Shown here: piece by piece, positions 19,084 through 27,503 of the stretch
How the letters are laid out: every line of letters begins with the position of its first letter
Numbering within the stretch: the first letter of the stretch is position 1
Assembly (NCBI GenBank): GCA_012518795.1
Contig: JAAYRL010000024.1
Location: 20,482-84,481, forward strand
Direction of reading: 5' to 3'
Length of the DNA stretch: 64,000 nucleotides
Origin: Clostridiaceae bacterium
GTDB taxonomy: Bacteria > Bacillota > Clostridia > Saccharofermentanales > DTU023
Program-made: the position numbers and the translations under genes
Notes under the pieces: model-generated
The model's input: only the letters and a program-made list of their open reading frames with translations
Told to the model about the DNA's origin: nothing
The model's database searches: none

Positions 19084-19578
19084 GTGAAACAGAAAAAGAC
19101 TGTGGCAGTAAAAATCGGTCAAATGACATATCATTTATCTGCAGAAGAAAATTCGCAATATATTGAAGATATAGCGCGAGAAGCAGATCGCTTGATCGGT
19201 GAGGTTCGTGAAAAAAATCCTGAATTAAGTACTACCAACATAGCTATTTTAGCTTTAGTCAATGCCTTGGATAAAAAAGCCAAAGAAGATCTCAACAATT
19301 CGAAATTGGCGGAAAATGCTGAAGAATATTTTGAAAAATACAAGCAACTTAATGCAAATGTTCTGAATTTACGGGAAACCTGTTGGGAGTTAAAAAAAGA
19401 ATTATTATATTATAAAAATCTTTGCGAAGTTTATGAAGAACGAATAGATGAGCTGAATCAGATTTCTTTTGCAGAAAGAATAAACAATAAACTTGATGGA
19501 ATGAAAAATGATCAAAAACCGTTGGACAAATTGCAAACAAGTTTTGCAGAACTGCAAACTGATTTAGATGAGGAATAG
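19084..19578 (+). CDS. zapA: Cell division protein ZapA
   Basis: Seen: an N-terminal ZapA domain (VAVKIGQMTYHLSAEE, then DIAREADRLIGEV and LALVNALDKKAKEDL), followed by a coiled-coil region to the end. Family knowledge: binds FtsZ and bundles protofilaments in the Z ring. I chose GTG at 19084 because GGAGG (19074-19078) stands five bases upstream; the ATG at 19072 would sit on top of that site. It lies between rsmA and dut in one operon. Confidence 0.88.
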   Translation: MKQKKTVAVKIGQMTYHLSAEENSQYIEDIAREADRLIGEVREKNPELSTTNIAILALVNALDKKAKEDLNNSKLAENAEEYFEKYKQLNANVLNLRETCWELKKELLYYKNLCEVYEERIDELNQISFAERINNKLDGMKNDQKPLDKLQTSFAELQTDLDEE

Positions 19579-19580
19579 AT

Positions 19581-20216
19581 ATGGAGCAAATTAAAGTTTG
19601 TCTGGAAACAATAGCAGAAACTAATATTCCACAAAGCGGTTCATCCGGAGCAGCAGGCTGGGATTTAGTTGTTGCTCAAGATTGTATAATTTTGCCCGGA
19701 CAAACAAAGTTAATCGGTACCGGTATCAAGACAGCTATTCCCGCCGGTTATGAAATTCAAATCAGACCCCGCAGCGGTTTGTCGTTACGAACTTCATTGC
19801 GGATCCCCAATAGTCCCGGTACCATTGATTCTGATTACCGAGATGAGATTAAAGTTATTGCACAAAATACATTTAAAATTACTGATCTGGCAAATTTAAT
19901 TCTTTTTGATTCAGATATTATTGAACAATTAAAAGCATATGAAATGATTGATGGCTGGACTTATTTTAAAAACAATAATTCAAATGCTGATTTACTTGAA
20001 GCGTTTTCCGCAAAGCTAAAAGATCAATTGACAGAAATTTCGGTTTATCTTGATCAAGACGGTTACCCTTTTGGCACGATCAAACTAAAACAAGGTGAGA
20101 GGTTCGCTCAAATGGTTGTTGCGAAATACTTTTTACCGCAATTTGAAATTGTTCAGGATGTAACCAAAATAGGCACTGATCGCGGTGGAGGGTTTGGTTC
20201 AACCGGTACTGATTAA
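19581..20216 (+). CDS. dut: Deoxyuridine triphosphatase with a large insertion
   Basis: Converts dUTP to dUMP and PPi. Seen: the five trimeric dUTPase motifs: AAGWDL, RPRSGL, GTIDSDYRDEIKV, GERFAQMV and the C-terminal RGGGFGSTG. Odd: about 65 extra residues lie between motifs III and IV, making 211 residues against the usual 140-155, with a helix-rich, Asp/Asn-rich composition. The tyrosine that discriminates deoxyribose is in place (SDYRDE). The start follows GAGGA, three bases after zapA. Its 3' end overlaps the convergent hydrolase gene by 4 bp. Confidence 0.93.
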   Translation: MEQIKVCLETIAETNIPQSGSSGAAGWDLVVAQDCIILPGQTKLIGTGIKTAIPAGYEIQIRPRSGLSLRTSLRIPNSPGTIDSDYRDEIKVIAQNTFKITDLANLILFDSDIIEQLKAYEMIDGWTYFKNNNSNADLLEAFSAKLKDQLTEISVYLDQDGYPFGTIKLKQGERFAQMVVAKYFLPQFEIVQDVTKIGTDRGGGFGSTGTD

Positions 20217-21268
20217 TCGTCCGGGATTTCGATGTTTTTCGGATTTGGATACCAAACATCCAAAAAACGATTAAGATTTGTAAGATATTCCATACTTTGA
20301 AGATTAAATCCCTCTAAATGACCGGGTTCAGCTATTTCGAAAACTTTTGTCGTATCCGGATGTAAACGTAATCGCTCATCAATCAAAGTATCGATTGAGG
20401 ATGATTCAAGTTTAGTATCAGGTAAATTACGGGTAATTAAGATAGGTAATTGAATTTTGGTAATAATCGAAATCATATTAGCATCCCGATTTGAACCGGA
20501 GGTAGCTTTTACTGCTGCAGGAACAAAACGACGTGCAATATGTTTATCATAAAATGATTGATTCGGTAAATCGGCACGAACATAATCATTGGCTGAAGCA
20601 GTAGGAGTATCTAAAATAAAACCTATAATATCATCACGCGTTAAATCCATTTCTTTGATATTAGCAGGTATTTCATTGACTGCTGCATCTTTGTCCGGCA
20701 GATAATCCCATGCCAATAGGCTTGCAACAGTTCCGGTACCTACACCGAATAGTATGAAATCAGTTTTGCCGCTAATATTTCGCATAGTATTCATTGCCGC
20801 AATGACATCTTCATATTCTGAAAAACCATAGCTTGAGATTTCACCTTGTGATCTTCCTGAATGCCTTAGATCGAAAGCGAGAATATTAAAACCGGATTGA
20901 ATTAAATCGGAAAATAAATCAGCCGTATCTAAGCCGAATTGAACTCGATCAGCATGATTGTGATGTACCAAAATAATATTGCCGCGAAAATCTTCAGCTT
21001 TATGAGAAAAGTACCAGCCGGATAATGTGGTCAAATTATCTAAAGATTTAAAAATGGTTTCCGTATAAACGGGCATTGTGTTTTCTGCAACATCGGGAAA
21101 AGGATCGGAAGGCACTCTAACCAATTCATTAGCCTGCTTATATACTTTGGTTGCAGTTAAGATAACCGTCACAAGCGAAGCTATTAAAAATAATGCAATA
21201 ATGATCGGTAGAATTTTGAATTTCTTTTTATCTTTTTGAAATTTAGCTAAATTTGGATAAGAGTTCAT
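20213..21268 (-). CDS. Alpha/beta-hydrolase fold protein lacking the nucleophile serine
   Basis: Seen: an N-terminal membrane helix (about residues 18-40), then an alpha/beta hydrolase domain with NIILVHHNHADR and the strand NILAFDLRHSGRSQG, typical of the family. At the nucleophile elbow the sequence is FGVGTGTVASLL, so Gly177 sits where GxSxG has Ser. A late PGHLEGF supplies the usual His position. Family knowledge: esterases and peptidases with a Ser-His-Asp triad. Inference: probably catalytically inactive, or uses another residue. The ATG at 21268 follows GAGG; an upstream GTG is less likely. Divergent from tsaD. Confidence 0.78.
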   Translation of the reverse strand: MNSYPNLAKFQKDKKKFKILPIIIALFLIASLVTVILTATKVYKQANELVRVPSDPFPDVAENTMPVYTETIFKSLDNLTTLSGWYFSHKAEDFRGNIILVHHNHADRVQFGLDTADLFSDLIQSGFNILAFDLRHSGRSQGEISSYGFSEYEDVIAAMNTMRNISGKTDFILFGVGTGTVASLLAWDYLPDKDAAVNEIPANIKEMDLTRDDIIGFILDTPTASANDYVRADLPNQSFYDKHIARRFVPAAVKATSGSNRDANMISIITKIQLPILITRNLPDTKLESSSIDTLIDERLRLHPDTTKVFEIAEPGHLEGFNLQSMEYLTNLNRFLDVWYPNPKNIEIPDD

Positions 21269-21342
21269 TTTCACCTCGAAATATTTGCTAAAGCAAGTAT
21301 AAAAAATGCATAATAATAAAGCAAATAAAGGAAATGTGTAGG

Positions 21343-22392
21343 ATGAATAATTTACAAAAAATATATATATTGGGAATTGAATCTAGTTGTGATGAAACAG
21401 CAGCAGCAGTTGTAGCTAATGGCAGAACAGTATTTTCAAGCGTTATTTTCAGTTCGGCAGAATTGCATAAAATATACGGCGGTGTAGTGCCTGAAATAGC
21501 TTCACGCAAACATGTTGAGGTGTTACCTTATGTATTAGATCAGGCGATAACTAAATCTGATATTACTCGAGATCAGATTGCAGCAATAGCTGTAACAAAA
21601 GGTCCGGGCCTCGTAGGTTCTCTTTTAGTAGGAGTATCTGCAGCAAAAACTTTAGCCTTGATTTGGCAAAAACCGCTTTACGGAATTCATCATTTAGCCG
21701 GACATATTGCTTCTAATTATTTGACTTATCCGGAACTTGAACCACCTTTTTTATCATTGATTATTTCAGGAGCCCATAGTCACATTGTTTTAGTAAAATC
21801 TTATTCGAAATTTGAGATAATTGCCAGAACCAGGGACGATGCACCGGGAGAAGTCTTTGATAAAATAGCGCGTGAACTTAATTTAGGATATCCCGGAGGA
21901 CCAATTATTGATACTCTGGCAAAACAAGGAAAGAATGATTTATTTGACTTACCGCAACCCAGATTTGAGAATAGTTTAGATTTTTCTTTTTCCGGCTTGA
22001 AAACTGCAACCTTAAATAAGTTAAATCAAATAAAACAAAAAGCTGTGTTGTTAAATCAACCCTGGCAAGATCTAATAAATAATGCAGATTTTGCTGCGAC
22101 ATTTCAATCTGCAATAATTAAAAATTTATTGAATCATACGCTGGATGCAATTACCTTAACCGGGCAGAATAAATTGGTTTTAGCCGGTGGTGTAGCAGCC
22201 AACAGTGAATTGCGGTCACAATTTCAAAAAACAGCTGAACAACATAAAATAAAGCTTTATTTACCGGAATTACAATATTGCACAGATAATGCCGCAATGA
22301 TAGCCGCACAAGGTTATTATGCATATCAAGAGCAAAGTCCTGAAACTTTAGCGTTAAATGCGTATGCAATGTTGGACTTGGAAAATGCCTGA
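21343..22392 (+). CDS. tsaD: tRNA threonylcarbamoyladenosine transferase TsaD
   Basis: Transfers the threonylcarbamoyl group to A37 of ANN-decoding tRNAs. Seen: the N-terminal ILGIESSCDETA, the metal ligands in HHLAGH, SGAHSH, the phosphate-binding SFSGLKTA and LAGGVAANSELR, and a late CTDNAAMIA. Normal length. I prefer the ATG at 21343 (AAAGGA ten bases upstream) over the ATG at 21334, where that site would be too close. Its stop codon lies inside one arm of a 13-bp inverted repeat. Confidence 0.97.
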   Translation: MNNLQKIYILGIESSCDETAAAVVANGRTVFSSVIFSSAELHKIYGGVVPEIASRKHVEVLPYVLDQAITKSDITRDQIAAIAVTKGPGLVGSLLVGVSAAKTLALIWQKPLYGIHHLAGHIASNYLTYPELEPPFLSLIISGAHSHIVLVKSYSKFEIIARTRDDAPGEVFDKIARELNLGYPGGPIIDTLAKQGKNDLFDLPQPRFENSLDFSFSGLKTATLNKLNQIKQKAVLLNQPWQDLINNADFAATFQSAIIKNLLNHTLDAITLTGQNKLVLAGGVAANSELRSQFQKTAEQHKIKLYLPELQYCTDNAAMIAAQGYYAYQEQSPETLALNAYAMLDLENA

Positions 22393-22455
22393 ATTGAAAT
22401 TGGTATATACGTAAATATATAGATATAGTTAGCAATTTATGTATTTTCCAAGTCC
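22374..22455. repeat. 13-bp perfect inverted repeat spanning the tsaD stop
   Basis: GGACTTGGAAAAT (22374-22386) and ATTTTCCAAGTCC (22443-22455) are perfect complements, separated by 56 bp. One arm covers the last codons of tsaD. It is followed by a 7-bp hairpin (CGAGTCA 22460-22466, TGACTCG 22474-22480) without a T tract. Could form a transcript-end structure. Confidence 0.6.
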
Positions 22456-22718
22456 GTAGCGAGTCATCGAGTTTGACTCGGCGAGCGAGGATTAAAAATT
22501 AAGGATTGTTAATATATAGATTTTTGTTACGCTTATGTTAAAAACAGAAATGTGAATAATGTTAATAACTTGGACAATCACCGATATTAAAGCGTTTTAT
22601 GCTTAGAATAAGTTAATAACAATGTTAATTATGTTATTAACATCGGAAATGACACCATTGCTGTTTTTCATATGTTATAATTCTGTAATAGATTATTAAT
22701 GGAAATGTTAGGAAAATA
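22456..22718. promoter_or_regulatory. smpB upstream region with repeated GTTAATAAC boxes
   Basis: The 326-bp gap from tsaD to smpB holds no gene. It contains GTTAATAAC at 22561-22569 and again at 22612-22620, and the complement GTTATTAAC at 22633-22641. The last two form a perfect 10-bp inverted repeat with a 10-nt centre (22612-22641). This looks like a dyad operator or a transcript hairpin. No tmRNA gene was recognised. Confidence 0.45.
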
Positions 22719-23174
22719 ATGAGCCGAATTGCTATAAAAAATATTGCAGTCAATCGTAAAGCCAGACATGACTATCATCTGCTTGAAACATATGAGGCAG
22801 GTTTGGAACTATTTGGCATGGAAGTAAAGTCGATCAGAGAGAATAAAGTGAGCTTGGCTGATACATATGCCCAGATTATCGACGGTGAAGCTTGGATCAT
22901 TGGAATGCATATCAGCCCATATAAACAAGCAGGACAATTTAATGTGGATCCTGAACGCAAGCGCAAATTATTATTACATAAAAGAGAAATAATTAAAATA
23001 CAAAACGATATTCAACAAAAGGGTTTGACTCTTGTACCAACTAAGCTTTATCTGAAAGGTAATTTAGTCAAAATAGAAATAGCTGTAGCGCGTGGGAAAA
23101 AATCATATGATAAACGACAAGATTTGAAAACACGTGAACTTGAACAACAAATTCGCCGACGAGTTGAAAATTAG
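22719..23174 (+). CDS. smpB: SsrA-binding protein SmpB
   Basis: Partner of tmRNA in trans-translation rescue of stalled ribosomes. Seen: IAVNRKARHDYHL, the core ELFGMEVKSIRENKVSL-type segment, HISPY and RKRKLLLHKREI. The basic C-terminal tail includes GKKSYDKR and the arginine-rich end. 151 residues, normal. A tmRNA gene often lies near smpB but I see none in the window. Confidence 0.97.
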   Translation: MSRIAIKNIAVNRKARHDYHLLETYEAGLELFGMEVKSIRENKVSLADTYAQIIDGEAWIIGMHISPYKQAGQFNVDPERKRKLLLHKREIIKIQNDIQQKGLTLVPTKLYLKGNLVKIEIAVARGKKSYDKRQDLKTRELEQQIRRRVEN

Positions 23175-23255
23175 TTTGCTTTAAAATTGTTTTATAATGT
23201 ACAATAATCGAGCTATCTAAATAATTTTATAATTAGAGTTAAGAGGTGAATCTCA

Positions 23256-24338
23256 ATTAGTAAGATTCTTGCAGTCGGTTTAACTATAGCCGGATCTGAT
23301 AAAAATATAAATGAAGATTCTTTCCATTGTATGACCAGAATTTATCCGGACACATTGGAAAAATTGGAAATTCAGTCAGGACAATCGGAAGATCATTGGC
23401 AAGTCTACAGTATTACTGACGGTATGGGAGGTTCAGGTATCGGTGATTTGTCAGGACGTATGGTACAGGAAACGTTAATCCAAGAAGTTGCTTCTTTGGG
23501 TGAGCTTGATCCTCAAACTTTTGATGTAGCAAATTTCTCATACCAATTTATGGCTTCAGCAAAAGATAAAATGACAGAACGCTTGGCTCGCTATAAAGAT
23601 CAAGAAGTTGGTTGTTCTTTGGCTTTTTTGTTAATTAACGGCTCTGTAGCCTATACAATGTCGGTTGGTACAAATCGTATATATTTAATTCGCGATCAAA
23701 TGATATATTCTATGGTCAAAGAACACAGAGCAGTAACTGATGGAATCGCTAAACCGCTAAAATATTTCGGATATAATCCAAGCAATCCGGAACTTGAACC
23801 GGAAAACTTGAATAAACTGATTTTAAAGTCTGACGACATCATTCTATTAGTATCGGACGGAATCTACGATCTACTATCTGACAAGGAAATTTTAGATTTA
23901 AGTTTGAGTGATTCTTCCTTGGTTGAGGTAATTAATAACTTTCATGATTGTTTAAATGAAAAGCAGATTAATGATGATAGTACAATTCTCGGGTTAAAAG
24001 TCTTAGAGTCAAACAGTATTCAAATTACTGAACATCTTTCAACTGACAGACCGACTGAGCCTATAGATATTTCTGAGGTAAGAAAAACGGCTTGGGAAGA
24101 GTTTGATTATTTGTCTGAAGAAGAATATTCAGAAGGAATAGACAGCAATTATTTTGATACTTATGCTGATTATTCGGATACAGAATATTTCCCGGACGAT
24201 TATGAAATTGAAAAAGAGATACCTTCTAAATCAAAATTAATACAAGGTATAATACTTTTTCTCAAAAGATACGGTATAGGAATAGTAATAGGTGTTGTTT
24301 TAGTATTCTTATTTTGGCTGATTTACTTACGCGGTTAA
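23256..24338 (+). CDS. PP2C-family protein phosphatase with C-terminal membrane helix, probable ATT start
   Basis: Seen: metal-site motifs NEDSF near the N-terminus, DGMGGSG, LVSDGIYDLL and NDDSTIL, and one C-terminal membrane helix (VIGVVLVFLFWLIYL), so the phosphatase domain is tethered in the cytoplasm. The first ATG in frame (23331) would remove VGLTIAGSDKNINEDSF, which is the conserved first strand and metal site of the family. The frame is open upstream to ATT at 23256, seven bases after the GAGGTG at 23243-23248; no ATG, GTG or TTG intervenes. Family knowledge: reverses Hanks-type kinase signalling; no kinase gene is beside it. Confidence 0.86.
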   Translation: MSKILAVGLTIAGSDKNINEDSFHCMTRIYPDTLEKLEIQSGQSEDHWQVYSITDGMGGSGIGDLSGRMVQETLIQEVASLGELDPQTFDVANFSYQFMASAKDKMTERLARYKDQEVGCSLAFLLINGSVAYTMSVGTNRIYLIRDQMIYSMVKEHRAVTDGIAKPLKYFGYNPSNPELEPENLNKLILKSDDIILLVSDGIYDLLSDKEILDLSLSDSSLVEVINNFHDCLNEKQINDDSTILGLKVLESNSIQITEHLSTDRPTEPIDISEVRKTAWEEFDYLSEEEYSEGIDSNYFDTYADYSDTEYFPDDYEIEKEIPSKSKLIQGIILFLKRYGIGIVIGVVLVFLFWLIYLRG

Positions 24339-24375
24339 ATTTTCAGTATTTGTAATCCAATGAATACAAGCCAAG

Positions 24376-25026
24376 TCAATATTCCTCCATATTTTGAAAA
24401 GTAAGTTGAATTGCTAATTTAGCCATTTGTGCGGGACTTTCTTTCATTCCGTCACTTAACCATAATTTAATCACTGCAATTAAGCCGTTTACCAGATAAG
24501 GATAGCTATACTTGAAATAGGTCGGATCCTTAACTGAAATTGTTGATTTCCATTTGGAAAAATGGATTTCAGATCCGAGAGCAATTATGTTTTCTAACAG
24601 TTTGTTGGTTGGCGATTCAACTAATAAAATTGGAGTATATTCTTTATATTTTTGCAAAAAACTAAACGTGTTTTCATATAAATTAATTTCTGGAGTCAGA
24701 TCGTTTGTATTTAAATTGCCTGATTCTTCATTTGTAGTATTGCTTGTCTGAGAATTTAAACTTGCTAAATAATCGTCCAACGAATTCTTATATATTTGAA
24801 ACAGATTTTCTTCAATTTCATTTTGTAAATCAAACAAATTTGTATAGTGAAGATAAAAAGTTGAACGATTAATATTAGCTTTACTTGTAATTTCGCTAAT
24901 TGTGATTTGGGAAAGAGGCTTTTTTTTCAGAAGAGAACATAAACTTTTGTATAAGGATTGTTTAGTACGCAAAACTCTTGGATCATCTGATTTTGAATTA
25001 TTAAATACAGCTATTTCATCAAACAT
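24376..25026 (-). CDS. TetR/AcrR family regulator of the adjacent MMPL transporter
   Basis: Seen: an HTH at the N-terminus (TKQSLYKSLCSLLKKKPLSQIT, then ISEITSKANINRSTFYLHY) and a helical C-terminal half with a Ser/Asn-rich loop (about residues 90-115). Family knowledge: ligand-responsive repressors. It is transcribed away from the MMPL gene, with a 285-bp space holding two copies of the same dyad (TCAACAA to TTGTTGA), which is the expected arrangement for a TetR controlling its own gene and the transporter. Confidence 0.9.
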   Translation of the reverse strand: MFDEIAVFNNSKSDDPRVLRTKQSLYKSLCSLLKKKPLSQITISEITSKANINRSTFYLHYTNLFDLQNEIEENLFQIYKNSLDDYLASLNSQTSNTTNEESGNLNTNDLTPEINLYENTFSFLQKYKEYTPILLVESPTNKLLENIIALGSEIHFSKWKSTISVKDPTYFKYSYPYLVNGLIAVIKLWLSDGMKESPAQMAKLAIQLTFQNMEEY

Positions 25027-25081
25027 TTCTCTTGTCCTTTGTAGTCAATTATCTGGATAATACTTGAAATCATGAATTTAA

Positions 25082-25145
25082 TCAACAAATTTTGAAGAAT
25101 TGTTGAATAATAAATATAATCAACAAGATGTTAATAAATTGTTGA
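25082..25145. promoter_or_regulatory. Pair of dyad operators for the TetR regulator
   Basis: Dyad 1: TCAACAA 25082-25088 and TTGTTGA 25100-25106. Dyad 2: TCAACAA 25120-25126 and TTGTTGA 25139-25145. The half-sites are identical, the spacers are 11 and 12 bp, and the centres are about 38 bp apart, midway in the divergent tetR-MMPL interval. Confidence 0.7.
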
Positions 25146-25311
25146 ACAAATTAATTATGCAACTTATATAATTTATTTAATGGTATTTATAATACTTAAC
25201 AATACTCGATAAAACTTAGATTATTTGAATGATATTTTTCTGAAACAATTTTTATAATCATAAAGATTCATTTTATCAATATAGCTAAATATCGAAAATT
25301 GTGAGGACTTT

Positions 25312-27429
25312 ATGCGGAAAATTATTAATTGGATTATCAAACATCATAAAGCGGTATTAGTCATCTTTATTTTCTTATCCGTTATAGCGGGAATAATGAT
25401 GCTACAGGTAAAAGTCAATTATAATTTGCAGGACTATCTGCCTGAAGATGTTCCATCAACCAAAGCATTGCAGGAGTTAGAAAATTCATATGAATTATCT
25501 ATACCCAATGCCAGAGCGGCTTTTCCGGTAGATTCATTACAAGAAGCATTATTGATTAAAGAAAAACTTAAGGAAAGCAAAGGCGTAACTCAGGTATTAT
25601 GGCTTGATGATTCCGTAGACTTAATGGTTCCGCTGGAACTACAAAATCAGGATACGGTTGAAGCTTTTTATACCGGAGAAAAAGCTTTATTTCAATTAAC
25701 TGCAGAAACGGATAATGCGGTTGAGGTTTTAGAAGGAATTTATGAGATTGATCCGGAAGTTGCTGTTTCAGGACAACTGGCAGATCTTGCTAATGCTCAA
25801 AATGCAGTCCAATCCGAAATGATCAAAATTGTAACTGTCATGGCGCCGTTAGTGTTGATTATTCTGATTATCGGAACACATTCCTGGCTTGAACCTTTTA
25901 TATTTATGTTTACAATCGGTGTAGGAATTGTTCTCAATATGGGTACCAATATCTTTTTAGGCGAAATATCGTTTATTACGCAAGCGGTCGGTGCTGTTCT
26001 TCAATTAGCTGTTTCAATGGATTATGCAATTTTCCTGCTCAATCGATTTAATGAAAATCGCCAAAAAGGTTACGATACTGAAACTGCAATGGCAATGGCA
26101 ATGAGCAAAGCACTAACTGCAGTTGCCTCTTCAGCGATGACAACTGTATTCGGTTTTTTAGCCCTGATCTTCATGCGTTTCAGAATTGGGGCGGACTTAG
26201 GCATTGTAATGGCCAAAGGTATAGTTTTATCGTTCTTTTCGGTAATGGTTTTTATGCCGACACTTTTACTTGCTCTATATAAACTGATCGATAAAACAAC
26301 TCATAAGCCCTTTTTACCTGATTTCAAATTCTTAGGTAAATTTGTTAATAAAGTGAAATGGCCGTTACTGATCTTGATTCTGATCATTGCAATACCGGGT
26401 TTTCTGGGGAGCAGAGCAAATCATTTTATTTATGGCATGGGCGGATTGCCGGCAGGATCCAAAATGGAACAGGATAAATTAGCTATTGAAGAGGAATTTG
26501 GTGTGCAGCAACAAATGGCTTTGCTGGTACCTAAAGGTAATATTCAAAAAGAGTTGAAAATTCAGGATGACTTAGAAAATACGCAGAATGTTTTATCGGT
26601 AATTTCTTATGTTAATACGGTTGATAAAGCGATTCCGGTTGAAGTGATTGATGCTGAAGCATTGGAAATGATTGTGTCTGATAATTATACGCAATTCATT
26701 ATTACCGGCGAAGTTGCTTCCGAGGGTGAAGCATCGTTCGAATTAGTTGAAAAAGTGCGTCAAATTGGGGAGAAAGCTTACGGTGATCAATATCATCTGG
26801 TCGGTGAGAATGTTGTCATGCTCGATATGAAAAATACGATTGAAGCAGATGATATTATTGTTAACGGTTTAGCGATTCTGGCGATTGCCTTAGTAATAAT
26901 GTTCGCTTTCCGTTCGTTCAGTTTGCCGATTATTTTAGTTTTGACAATTGAAATCGCAATTTGGGTAAATCTTTCTATACCGTATTTCACCGGATCATCG
27001 TTAAGTTATATCGGATATTTAATCATCAGCACGGTTCAGCTTGGAGCGACGGTTGATTATGCGATTTTATATACAGAACATTATTTAGACAATAGATTAA
27101 AACTGCATAAACGAAATGCTTTAATTCAGAGTGTACGTGAATCAGTTCCTTCATTATTACCTCCTGCACTGATTTTAACATTAGCAGGTTTTGCCCTGAA
27201 CTTTACATCGACTTTAACTATCGTTAAAGAATTAGGTTTAGTCTTGGGGCGTGGAGCAATTTTATCTTTGTTTATGGTAATTTTTATCTTGCCCGGTTTA
27301 CTTTACTTATTTGATAAAATAGTTGAAAAAACAAGCTATAAGCGAACTTTTTTACGTAAAGATCAGCCTGAATTAACTGAACAAATCAATGAATCTGAAT
27401 TATATACAGAAAAAAGTTCTATTAACTAA
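25312..27429 (+). CDS. MMPL/RND superfamily transporter
   Basis: Seen: about 12 membrane segments in two halves, each with a large extracellular loop after the first helix. Family stretches include DYLPEDVPSTKALQEL and the half-typical SMDYAIFLLNRFNENR and ATVDYAILYTEHYLDNR (Asp-Tyr pairs of the proton relay). 705 residues. Family knowledge: proton-driven exporters of lipids, siderophores or hydrophobic drugs in Gram-positives. It forms a unit with the divergent TetR gene and the downstream heptad-repeat protein, probably exporting a membrane-active compound; the substrate is unknown. Confidence 0.92.
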   Translation: MRKIINWIIKHHKAVLVIFIFLSVIAGIMMLQVKVNYNLQDYLPEDVPSTKALQELENSYELSIPNARAAFPVDSLQEALLIKEKLKESKGVTQVLWLDDSVDLMVPLELQNQDTVEAFYTGEKALFQLTAETDNAVEVLEGIYEIDPEVAVSGQLADLANAQNAVQSEMIKIVTVMAPLVLIILIIGTHSWLEPFIFMFTIGVGIVLNMGTNIFLGEISFITQAVGAVLQLAVSMDYAIFLLNRFNENRQKGYDTETAMAMAMSKALTAVASSAMTTVFGFLALIFMRFRIGADLGIVMAKGIVLSFFSVMVFMPTLLLALYKLIDKTTHKPFLPDFKFLGKFVNKVKWPLLILILIIAIPGFLGSRANHFIYGMGGLPAGSKMEQDKLAIEEEFGVQQQMALLVPKGNIQKELKIQDDLENTQNVLSVISYVNTVDKAIPVEVIDAEALEMIVSDNYTQFIITGEVASEGEASFELVEKVRQIGEKAYGDQYHLVGENVVMLDMKNTIEADDIIVNGLAILAIALVIMFAFRSFSLPIILVLTIEIAIWVNLSIPYFTGSSLSYIGYLIISTVQLGATVDYAILYTEHYLDNRLKLHKRNALIQSVRESVPSLLPPALILTLAGFALNFTSTLTIVKELGLVLGRGAILSLFMVIFILPGLLYLFDKIVEKTSYKRTFLRKDQPELTEQINESELYTEKSSIN

Positions 27430-27503
27430 AATTGTATACTTTTTATTAACTTAGAAAATACTTATTTCATCAAATTAAAAGAACTAAATTTGGAGGAAAT
27501 ACT

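Noticed and set aside
22393..23255. tmRNA gene near smpB
   Set aside because: No tRNA-Ala-like ends or tag open frame ending in AA-rich codons could be found.
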